Source of the DNA: Montifringilla adamsi
Lineage: Eukaryota; Chordata; Aves; Passeriformes; Passeridae
Direction of reading: 5' to 3'
DNA length: 64,000 nt
Assembly: GCA_017590115.1 (NCBI GenBank)
Contig: JAGGNK010008448.1
Location: forward strand, 186,001-250,000
Below the pieces are notes generated by a model, which worked only from the letters and a program-made list of their open reading frames with translations, was not told where the DNA came from and searched no databases. Positions 51,501 to 63,500 of the stretch are shown here, piece by piece. Positions within the stretch are counted from its first letter, which is position 1; each line of letters starts with the position of its first letter. The position numbers and the translations under genes were made by a program.

Positions 51501-54500
51501 CAAGTCTTCCCATTCATTGTCACTGTCATGTGTCTCTCTGGCAGGCAGGGATGATGATGAGGGGCCACAAACACGTGGCTGTGGGGTTGCAGTGCTTGCA
51601 GAGACTGCCATGGAGCTTCCTCCTCCTCGTGGAAGTGAGGTCACAGACATTGAGCTGACAGTGAGATACTCTTCATCAATAGGGGTTAGAGAGAGAGTTT
51701 CAGGCATACATTTTGTGTTCAATAGGTCATCATGACTCTTATTAAATGCGTGGCTGGAAAATAAAAAGATTGCAGTGCTGGGGTTTTCCTCCATATGCTT
51801 TATTAGATGGCCACTGAAAAGTCTACTGTTTATGCATTACCTTATTTTCATTTTAACTGAATTACTAGTTATGGTATTGAATTACTGTCTGAATCCTCCA
51901 ATGGTAGTATAAAAACAAATAAGTACTCAATATTTTGCAAAGCTATTTGAAAGATTAAAAAGCTTTCATTATTTACCTTTGCAAAATCTTGGACTCTTTC
52001 AATTTTTTTAAGGCATTAATTAGAACTTTGGTTGCTTCTTGAAAAGAATAATTGGACAAAGTCCAGACCATTAATTATTTCATCTTCCATAAACAAATTA
52101 ATTAACTTTTCTAGTAAGCAGTATGGACATTAAAATACCACTACAATTTTTATATTAGCATTTTTCTGGAAAAAGGAATGCCAGCCACATTTTTGGCTTC
52201 TATGGGTCTTTCCTTGGTAACTGGGCATAGACCAGAAACATAAAATATTAAGTGGTTCCTGTTTCTTCATGAAAATAAGTCCTTACTCCTCTTTGTAAGC
52301 TTGCCTTTATTCTTATGCTTGCCTTGAAGCATATGAGTTGTCTGAAAACCACCAATGAACTTATTAAATTAATTGAATTAAAATTATTATTGATTCTATT
52401 CCACTATATTGCATACAAAGTATTCAGCACTTTTGATGTTCAAGCCCAAACTGTAATCATACATGCTGTGTTTAATACTTTTGGCTGTTGTCCTTCATGA
52501 ACCATAGAAGAAAACTCTGGCATTGTCTCCCAAAAATTTACCATTAACGTTCATAAAAATGCTGGAAACACATTTTTTAAAGTATGTTTTCTTCATATCA
52601 ATCCTTATTGAAATATTGCTAAACTTCATTCATCTTAAAACAACCTAAAAGGGCATATTCATATCTACGTCAGCCAGAATGTTTTGCTCTTTGATAGCAG
52701 TGAACTGTCCATCATCTCCCAAACATAGACAACTAAAATGAAAATAAATTGCATGTCCTATATGAAATCACAGAACATCTCTGTAAAATTCATATCAGAA
52801 AATTTGTACATTTGCCAGAAATATTTTGAGCAATCTGGAGAAATGTTTTCATTAATCAAAAGGAAGTCCTTTATCAATGCCTATTTCCTTCTGGGAATTT
52901 TGTGTGGTTTTAGCTGGAAGGATTTAAATTGAGATTATGTTTAAAATACTGTTTAAAATGCATGGCATCCTAAACTTTTCTGGCTGCCCTTTTTAAATGC
53001 AAAAGCTAATTCTAAATGATACTGAAAATGTATCAAACAAAAACATTTATTTCAGAGCTTCCTTCTTGGAAAGAATCCAAAACATTTCTTGGAATTGGTA
53101 TTTTCCCACAATAAACTAGTTTTTTGTTGAATCTGTGTTATCTCTTGGCAAGTATGGTTGCTGCAGACTTATTTCTGCTGGTTTTACTCTCAGAAGTACA
53201 GAAGCAGATAATTAAGCATGAGCTTCATTCATGAATTGAGTGAAGCTTCTGCACTTGAGAAAGAGATGCTAAAATTATGAACTGCCACTATGATCCCACT
53301 TGGCTTGCAGTGTCAGGTAGTGCTGTCACTCCCCAGAGACGACTGTCTGAGGCTGTGCTTGATGAGTGTCAAAAGTAACAAAATAATTTCAAGTGACTGT
53401 ATGGGGAAATAAAAATTAGATTCTCAATACAATTACTAAAGCTGTAAGTAAAGGCCTCTAGAAGACTTTCAATTTGTCTTTGTATCAATCCTTTCTTTGT
53501 ATCAATTTGTATCAATTCCCTTTTTTGCACTGGGAAAGATGATGAAAATGGAATGGATTGTCTTCTGTGTGACAGTGGCTGATATATCCAAAGGAGTGTA
53601 AAAGGAGACTGAGTCCATTTGCACTACATTTTATTGTATCATTCCTCTGGCTCAGGGGTTCTATTGGCTTCTGCAGACCAGAAAATATAAAATAACCCTT
53701 TTTTTTTTCCTCCTTGATCACAGTTTTTCTTCTGAGGTGTTTTTATTTCCTATGAAAAAATTTGAAATTAAGAGATCACACAATATGAAAAAAATTTGGT
53801 GCCTATTTAAGTCAACTCTGAAAACAGATGAAAGCAAAAGATCATATAATCAATAAAAACATATTTGTTTCCTGTTTAGGTGAACAGGTGTCTTTCCACT
53901 GATTTCAAGTGGCAACCACCTTCAGCTGAACAGCATAAATGATTACAGTGGTGCAGAACTCTTACAAGTATCTCGCAATGCAGACTTATGCAAAATTCTA
54001 ATAAGATGAGAGTAAATAGGGAAAGCAGATTAGGTGAGTCAGAATAAGATGATAAAACAAAATCTTCAGTAATCAGGAATGATTAGAAGCAGAGAGCCCT
54101 GTACTTAAACCTAAGCAATTAACTTTCAAAGTTCTAAGAGTCAAAGAACTCTGGGCTGCAGAACAGATTTTGGTATTCCCTACCTTTTGGCCTGTCCAAA
54201 CTCACATGGTGAGTAGCAGTTCTGCTTCACTTCCTCCTCTAGAGAGTGGAAGACTTCAGAACTGGAAGCTTCTTGATGAATCTTCCAAAGATGTTTATAG
54301 AAACTTTCTCTGGAAGATGGGAGTTTCTGCATGGGTTTCTCTTGAAACTCAGCTTCCTGCTCTTCATAAGCTGAGCTGTCATCCTCAGGAGGCTCACTGA
54401 AATCTTCTCCCACTGGAGAATCAAGGCAATCTTCGAGGTCTGGAGAGGTGCTACCTCCATCACTGGTAGATTGATCCATACTGTTTCCTGCCCCTGTGCT

Positions 54501-57500
54501 GCCTGGCATTTCTGCCACAAAGTCCTTAATTGGAGATGGTGCTGGAGTCTATTAAAAAACCAGAAATGTTAGTGTAACTCCTTTTTAATCTCCCATATTT
54601 TTTCCTTCAAGAACAAAATATTTTGAAAAGGCAATATTAACAAGCTTCTAAATGGGAAAATACCAAATGGTAGGTGGAAGGAAGGAAGGAGAAAAATAGA
54701 AGGTACTCTCTCACCAAATAACTCTTTTGTCTTAATGCTTGTTTTTCACATTCTACAAGAGTTCCAATCAAAACTACTATACCAGGTCTCTTTTCCCAAT
54801 GAATTATTTGCTAGAGGTTCTTTTTTAATATATCTGTTCATATCATGCCTCAATGTTGTGTCTGTATTCTCTTCATTCCATGGAAGTAGCTTCCAGACTT
54901 GACTCCCGTGCGACTGACCGTAGAAATCGGCCACGGGCACACTGCAGCAGAGCAGCAGGAGTCAGTCTGTTATCTGGAGATGGTTCTGACTCTCATTTCT
55001 GTCTGCCTGTGGGTGGCTATAAATCCTAGCGGGATGGGAACCATCAGGGCGCCATTCTGAATGGAGCAAGAGTAGTGCTAATGCATATTCCTTATAAGAG
55101 TACTTGCTATGTGTACATGAGGTGTCTTCAAGAAGCAGGAGTAATAATGCTAGCATATCTAATGGCCATGTTTTAGTCTCTGCAGTGTCTATGGTTTGAG
55201 GGTATTTTTTGCTTGTTTGTGTTTTGTTTTTCCCCCTGAAGATTCTGCTAACTATCAATAAGAACCTGAATAACCAGTTGAGATTATTATTCCATTTATT
55301 TAACTTAGTTAAGAGATAGTCTGGATAGAAAAAGTTCTTTATTTTCTTCTCACTCTGGGGAGTTAAAATAGCTGCATTTGAGAATATCACAGTTTTTGGC
55401 TGAGGATCTGGTAGAGCATTTTTAGAAGCACCAGTGGGAGACCTGCTTGGGTATGTGCTGTTTCCCTCCAGTGATAGTACAGCAACTCAAAAGTTGTTGG
55501 ACTGGGATAAATATGTTTCATGTCTGCCAGATTTGTATTATTTTTGTTGCTAAGAAACTCTAAGTTGAACTTTGCAGGTTGAGTTGAAACCAGGAAGGGA
55601 AAGAAAAGGAATAGAGGACCTTGAAGAAGAGGGAAAGTTGCCTTGTTCAAGACTGGATAGAAAATGTAGTAGTGTCTTTGCAGGTTTACAGAAGCAAGTT
55701 TCTGTCAGAAGCTTTGCCTTACCAGAGCAATCTGCTCTATTTCTGGAAGAACACCTTTTGGTGGTCTGCAAAGTAGCAGTGTAACTTCTCGAGGAGCTCC
55801 TCTTAACAAATGCAGGACATCCTAAACAGACAGAAGAAATGTTATATTGCTGATGGAACAGAGTAAATGTCACATGTCATTTTACCAACTGAGATCGAGA
55901 AAATTTTTATTGTGAATGCTACATTTCTGGTATTTATGCCTCTCAGCAGTGTCTGAGGGCCAATATTCACCACTGAAGGATTTTCATACAAATGGACCAT
56001 AGTTTATATGTGAACATGTATCTAAAGTAAAGTCAGTTCAATTTACGAACTTCTGCTTCACCATCAGGCACATAGAGTTTAGGTGAATCAATTTTCTTTT
56101 CTTGAAGAAAACAGAATTTTCAGGCAAATTCATTCAAACCACATGTGGCAGTAACATCTTTGGTCAATTATTTCAGCATAGCTCCCCAAACTGCCATATT
56201 CCAATGAAAAAAATATAAATCCACACGTAGGCCATTACCATTTAATTTCTTAATTGAGTATAGAATTTCTCATTCCAGGTTAAAAACTTACACAGGGCTT
56301 ACCACTCTTGGTAGAAATTTGAATCTGGGGCATTATATTTAGCATGACATTACAAAGCACAAATGACCACAGGGGAAAATTGTTCCAATCATGCATAAAA
56401 GCAACAAAGATTCCAACTAATTAACAACTGTTGTGCATCTAACAATAGAATTCATACATTAATGGTTGAAACTTAGAAATTAAATAGCAAAAGAAATTAG
56501 CTGTCAGAATTTATTTAGAAAAGAAATTCTACATAGGAATTCTAGAGAGGAATCCTACACAGAAATCAGAATAATTATATGCAAATTCTGCCTCCCTCTG
56601 GTGATAATTAAGTTTAAATGCATTGTCTTTATTAACCTGTTACCCAGATGGAGCCCCAGTAATAACACTTCCTGCTACCTGATACAGGAGCCCTTTGAGA
56701 GGTTTCCCATTCACAGCTAAAATGACATCTCCAACTTCAATTTCTCCATTCTCTTCAGCTGGCTGCCCTGGAAACAGTCTTTTGATCCTGACAATAGCTC
56801 CTCCAAGGTGTTCGCAGGTATCTCCTTCCATCTGCAGAACACTAAATCCAAGGCCTCCAGAATTCTTGGTTAATTTCACTTCAAATGTGTTATCTGCTCA
56901 AATCAGAGATTGGAAAATAAGTGGGAACCATGGCATATGTACCCCCTGAGGAGCCAGTACAAACTATACTCTCAAAAGACTTTTTCCTGGTGTGCTGCGG
57001 AGGTAGATCTACTAATAATAAAGTCAAAAGAAGGTTTAGGTGTTCCTTTATCTTATGTAAGTCTTTGAAATCTCACAGTCAGAATAGGGAGAGCTGGAAT
57101 CTATTCCACCATGTGTTCACAGTCTGGTACCAGCCCCTAAAGGGAAAAGCTTTTTGTACCAACATAAAGAGATTCACATGCTGTATTTTCTGATATTCTT
57201 CTGTAAGTGTTGCATAGATTTTACTGTTCTGTAACTGCCTGGTGTTAATTTAGGTTTTTCACTAACCAGCATAAGCTGGAATTGGAGCTACTGCTCTTTC
57301 CAGTCAAGAATGAGAGATCAGGCCTTTCCCAAACACCACACTTGTAGCTGAATTCTAATGTAAAGGAGTAACTGCCCCGTGGAAAAGTATGGTTCAGACT
57401 TAGTGTTTATGAGACAACCTTCAGTAAAAGATACAGCATTTATTTGTTGGCTAAATTCTGTGTAAGTGATCTCTAAATCTTCTGCTTTTAAGAAATTAAG

Positions 57501-60500
57501 CGGTGGCAGTCTCCAGTTCACTCCAGCTTCATCAATGTCACAGCATCAGCAGCTGTGCTGGTGAGGCTCTGCCTGGGTAACAGCCTGGCCACATCCACAC
57601 AGCTGCTTCCTGCCCGAGACTGCTGTGCAGTACAGGCAGGGGTGTTCCCCTGCCAGCCCAGTCTCACAAAGGCTGAGAGATACAGTATTGATGCCTAGGG
57701 TAAATTCAGCTATATCTAGCCACTATAACTCTATGAACATCAGAAATATTTTTTTTAGAATTGATTTTTGATTATGTCATCAATATTGACTATTATAATT
57801 TTATTCAGTATACAGTTTTCCTTCCAACCCAAAGAAATTTCATAGAATTATTTTCATTCATTCCTTTCCTGCACATTGTAGGAAGTCACCCTGAGTTCCT
57901 TCTTTATCACTTACCATCTGTCAAAAAGCAGCAGTCCTTGGTGCCATCTGTGAGGGATGTTGCCACAGAAACAACTGCACATTGGTCCTCCTTTCTGTCA
58001 TTAGCAGTCAGACAAGGCTCTGCCAATTGGTAGTTTCCCCTTTCTAGAACCAGTCTGGCAATCTAAAACAGTGATAAACAGGTTCCAGTTACACAGGACA
58101 CAGTGAGTCCTAAGTCTTTGTACTTTTCTCTTTAGAAGAATGGGTTAGAGCAGAGGGGGGGAGGATGGTTCTTTTGGCCAAGCTTGGCTACTGTGCTTCA
58201 TACTAAGTTCTGTTTAGTCTACTGTGTATTTTATTGATCTCTGCTGTTGTACAAACCTGGCCAGATTTCTTAAGGTGCTCCACAGCCTGTTTGTGGGTGA
58301 TGCCACAGAGGCTGATGCCATCTACTTCCAGCAGACGATCACCTGGGGTAAAAAAAGAGAACGTCCAGTTGCTTTGATGTTCAGGTTCAGAGGGTGTAAA
58401 CCTTGAGGCTGCCCATGTTGCAATAGGTCTTCATGCTTGCATGTGTCAAATTAATATTAATTCATAGGAAAGCAATACTGCTTGCTGCACAGCGTTCTAT
58501 AACCAGCAGCTAAAACTTTCCCGAGTATTCTATGCAGTGGTAGCATCTGGTTAGCACAGGAACAATGATGTCAGAGTCACTAGCTTGATGGCAGCTACAG
58601 AAGGTAACTCTGCAATGTTGGTGTGAGGCTTCTGTTTTTTTCAGTGGGATCCCTACATGTAGTACAGGGACAGGCTGAGGAATGATGGACCATTTATTAT
58701 ACTTTGCAGTTGTAGCACCTCCAATCCCAAATGTGTTTCATTGTCCACACTAACAGTGAACCCACCCCAGCCTAGGGTGGGTGTTATTGCCAGACATGTT
58801 ACCTATCTTTATTTGTCCATCCTTATCTGCTGGTCCCCTGGGAATAATTGACTTCACATATATCCCACCATGACGCACACTGGTATTAATTCCACCCTGC
58901 AAAACATGCCCACAGATTAGAGTTTTCATATATTCTTCCTGTGGTAAAAATCAAAGCAACTTGCACATGCATTACAAAGTAACTGCTTCAGGAATTACTT
59001 TTTTCTTTAAATACTGGGGAAAAGAGAAAGAGGATATTACTCCAGAACCCCATCAAGTTGTAATATACTTCCATAGGCAGTAATATTATCTTGTTTTCTC
59101 AGGAAAATGCAATGTACTTCTATGTGACTATATAAAAATATTTACTAAATGTTCATAAATTTTTCCCTATGCTCACATAAAATGGTCTTGCATCTTTCAG
59201 CTATTCTCTAGCCCAGCTTCTAAGCTGTGCAATATCCATTCTTCAATTATTAATCTTTCGGACAATATATCAAGCATGGACCTGAACTTGAGCACCCAGA
59301 GAAATTCCAGATTAACCTAAGAATCATGTTCTGTCCATCTACATCCCCTGTAGATGGCCAAATTCAGATTAAAAAAATGGCCCTTCATTTCTTCTGCAGG
59401 CAATGAAATGGCTGTTGCTTCACATTCCATTTCAGTAAAGACTAAAGACATCCCAGCCTGGAAGGGTAATTCAACTTAAATAGCTAGGACAAGGACTTGT
59501 TATCCAAATGTGGCAGACATTTCTTCTCCACTCCTCCCTGACCTTCTCTAGTCCTCCCTGACCAAACTCTGCTTTCAGTGGTAGGTCTTGTTCTCAAATC
59601 AGGTTTTGTACTGCCATGTGCTTTATGCCAGGACACTTTCACAGATGTTGTGGGTAAGAACCAGGCAATGAGCAGAGACAGTACTCCATGCATTCTATGT
59701 CAATCAGTTGGACACTTAGGTTTACAGTGTGCCATGCTAACAGTTTCTGTTATCAGCCTATCTTCTGTCTTTGTTCTCAGTCAGGTAACAATTCGACGGA
59801 CAAACATTAACAGTGACACTTGCAGTTACGCTGATTCCAAAAGTCCCATCTTCTTTAACAAGCTCCACCGTGTAGACTTCCTTTGAGTTGGTTTCTGATG
59901 GAGATGGTAAGTGGGAAGAATCAGCTGCCTGTCTCAAAAAATAAAAACTTTAATGAGATTACAGCATCTTCATTTAGAAAGAAAGGCGGGGAAAGGAATT
60001 TTTTTTAAAAAAGGAAGACAGCATTTCCAGAAGATGTAAAACGTTTGATCCTGCTGTCACTGTAAACCTGGAGCCATACCATTTATATCTCTGATATTAT
60101 TGGAAGTTTAAGCTAATGCTACTCAAAATGCAATCTGTCCAAATGCACATAACCTGAGTATATGTAGGGAGGATGTCTAAAAGTAAGAAATTAGACACAG
60201 CATGTTCTGGGACTTGTTTGAATACTTAAAAGATTGTAAGAAAATAATCAAAAATTGGTCCCTCCACTGGAAAAAGAAGGAGATTTTTAAAAACATTTTG
60301 TAGAACAGTTTCCCTATTTATTCACATATTCTAGACATGTCTATAATTTTGACATTTCCAATGTAATTTATTTCAAGGTTTTCTATCTCCTTTCCTTCAC
60401 AGTTACTTTCCCTTCTACATGTATCTGGTATGTTTTAGATGTGGTGCGCTGGGTGTAACGTTACTGAGCAGCATCAAAATCTCAGTTACCTCTATATCCA

Positions 60501-63500
60501 GGCTATCAGCTGAAGGAACTGGAATCCTAGGGCCCAATTTTGATGCTAAATTCCAAGAGAGAGTCTTCTCAAGTTCATCTATATTTGTGTCCTGTTCTCT
60601 GGGGAGAGCTGTATGACAATCCTGAATCTTTTTTCTCCCACTGTCTACACAAGAGATCTCAGATCCACTAGTGCTGTTTCCTCTTGATAGATTCTTTTCT
60701 TCATTTAATCCTTCTTCATAGGTGTCTGTAAAGCCATACCAAAATAAGACATTGTTGAATACATATAGCAAGTAAACTTAAATAAAAATATTATTATAAC
60801 CCAGCACAAGAGGACAAAGTAGCTTCTTATTTCAACTGATTGTGAAATCTGATCTATAAAATGAGTTAGTCAATGTAAAATAGAGCACTGCTATTTTAAG
60901 TGTTCAAAAATGTGTTTGCTTCCTCACTGCAGAGAACTATGCCTCTCTGTCAGAGAAAGAAATGCTGAAATTCCTTTAGGGTTCAGCAATGCAGCCCATA
61001 ATAGATTTTTTCACACTGATGTAACAGAGACATCACATGATACCTACCAGAAGTCAACTATTTTAGTGTATGGTTGTTCTAACTGGCAGTCAGGAGCAGG
61101 AATGTAGTACTACATCCCAGTGCCTGTTAAAGATGAGTGTCCCGAGTTAACCGTTAGCATCCCAGAGCCAGCAGAGGCCTTTGCCTTGATACCTTTGGGT
61201 TGAGAGATGATGAGCTCCACTTCATCGGGAGAGTTCTGTATGATTTTAACTGCAGTATTAAATGAAACACCCTCAAGACTAATATTATTCACAGAGATGA
61301 GTCGTCCTCCTTAAGAAAAAAAAGATAAAAGCAAGAGAAAGCACATCTAAATAAGGAAATAAATCCAGAGTAGCTAACTTTAAACTATGAAAGTATTTTA
61401 ATTCTAATTAAAAAGTACAGAAAATGACCTGGTTTGATATTTCCAGCTCTGTCTGCAGGTCCCCCAGGGATAATTGAAGCGATGAAGATACCAAGGTCTA
61501 ATTTTCCTACATTTTCTCCTCCAATAATTACAAAACCTGCAAACACGAGATAGCATGAGAATGCAAACACTAGCAGTATTAAAAAATATAAATCTTAGAA
61601 GGACAAAAGGCTCTTACTCCAGTGGCATACCTTTTGTACACGATCTGAAGGATGGGGAGCTTTGATTTACAGGGCATCAAGGTCTTGACTTGGGGGGGCT
61701 TTAAACTTACATTATAATTAAAGTGTGCTGGTGACTTTGGTCACTACTTAGATATAATTTCCCAATAACAATGTTTTCCTGGCTTAGTACTTTTAGAGAC
61801 TCTAACTACTTCTTTTCATGAGTCATGAACTAGGTGGACCTGCAGCATTTAACACCTGCAGGAGGGAAATGGTATAAAAAGTCATGAGATAAATTTGAAC
61901 ATCATTCTACATCATGCAATCAGGAAACCTGAGGTGGGCCATGTAAACTTCTAATGAAAGAGATCTAAGAAAATCAAGTCTGTTGTTCAGAAGTTTGAGT
62001 TTCACTATCCTAACTCTGACTATTGAAATATATTCTTCTCACTTCTATAATAGTTGGGTTTGGGATGAGGATATTACACACAGACCTGCACCATTTATAA
62101 ATTTGATTTTTAACTGTATTAATGGTCATTTGTGAAACCTGATAGTCTAAACTCATCCACAAGAACTCGATACAGTGTGATTAAGGTATTAAATAACAAA
62201 AATATTATCAAGGTAGTAATCCAGAAGTTGGGAAACATTCATTTGAAGTTGGTGTAAATATTTTGCACCCCACAGGCACCACCTGTAAGGTCTAAGATAA
62301 ATGAAATCAGTACATGTGTATTTCAGATGCAAAACTAAAACCATGTTTTTCTCATTCCACTCTTAGCACTTGGTTCCTTTGGTCTCTGTGGCCTTATTTA
62401 ATCCTCTGAAAATATAATGGTCTTGATTTATGTGCTTAGTCCTTTTCAGTCCTAGAAATTCTGAGTCCTTCACAAAGATTGGCGCTCTTACTCTATAAGA
62501 AGAATAAATGGACTAAAGGAGTTTACAGTCTTGCCCAGTCTGAGTCAGCAAGCGCCAGTGTTAGCACCAGGATCTGATAGTCCCAGTAGCAAACATAACA
62601 TTTATGTTCTTTACTTACCAAATCCATTCTTAGGGTCACGTTTTAGGCTGACACATATGATTTCTCTTTCTAGACCACTCAGCAAAACTTCCTTTTGGAT
62701 GGCTGGTGATCCAGGTGCTGCAGAAACAAAACAGATAGAATAAATGTAGATTAATGCTGGGAGACACTATATTCATGTATTATGCAAAACTGGAGCTTCA
62801 GAAATTAATATATATTTTATCCTTGATTTCATCATTACTGTTACTTTGACTCAATACAATTCTGGAAGGAAGCTCAAACAAGTGTTCAAAAGTTTTCATT
62901 CTTTCAAAAAAAAAACTCTGTACAGAGCTGTGCAAGCTTGTGCTATAATGTTTCTTTCTGGGAGAATATATTTCTGCAACATTTTTATTAAGATTAGAAT
63001 ATTTAAAGAGTCAGACATGTAGTGCCCATTGAACCTGAGGGTGATTTGGACACAAAATCTTCTGAGGGCTCTAGCCTTAGGCCCTGTGGGCCCTTTTGGC
63101 TCTGAAGGTGCAATCCAACCAACATTGATTGCAATGGTGACTTCTTAACATTGAGCAATTGTCACAGTGTGCTTAAAGTACTGTTCTAATTTTTAAATGG
63201 AATAACCAGATAAGCATAGCTTCATATTCCATAGACTGGCTCCCCATGTGCATGCAGTCTGGATTCTGATAGAAAATTAGATATCCAGTCCTTATTCCAG
63301 GAAGTGTCATGCAAGTGCAAGAGCAGAGGAAAGACCTGGAGCCTATGCTGTCTCATGCATTATTTATTGAGTTGTACATCTCACTTTTGAACCAAACAAT
63401 GACCTCTGAGCCACAGGGATGTTGTCCCATGCAAGAGTCTCTGGGTGTACTGAACTACATCTCTGTAGAGCATTAGGTACCATTATAGAATCATTTTATC

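Noticed and set aside
61100..61192. Extended exon 4 reading on to a TAG
   Set aside because: The earlier GTATCA donor gives the phase required by exon 5 and matches FRMPD2 spacing; the extension is treated as intron.
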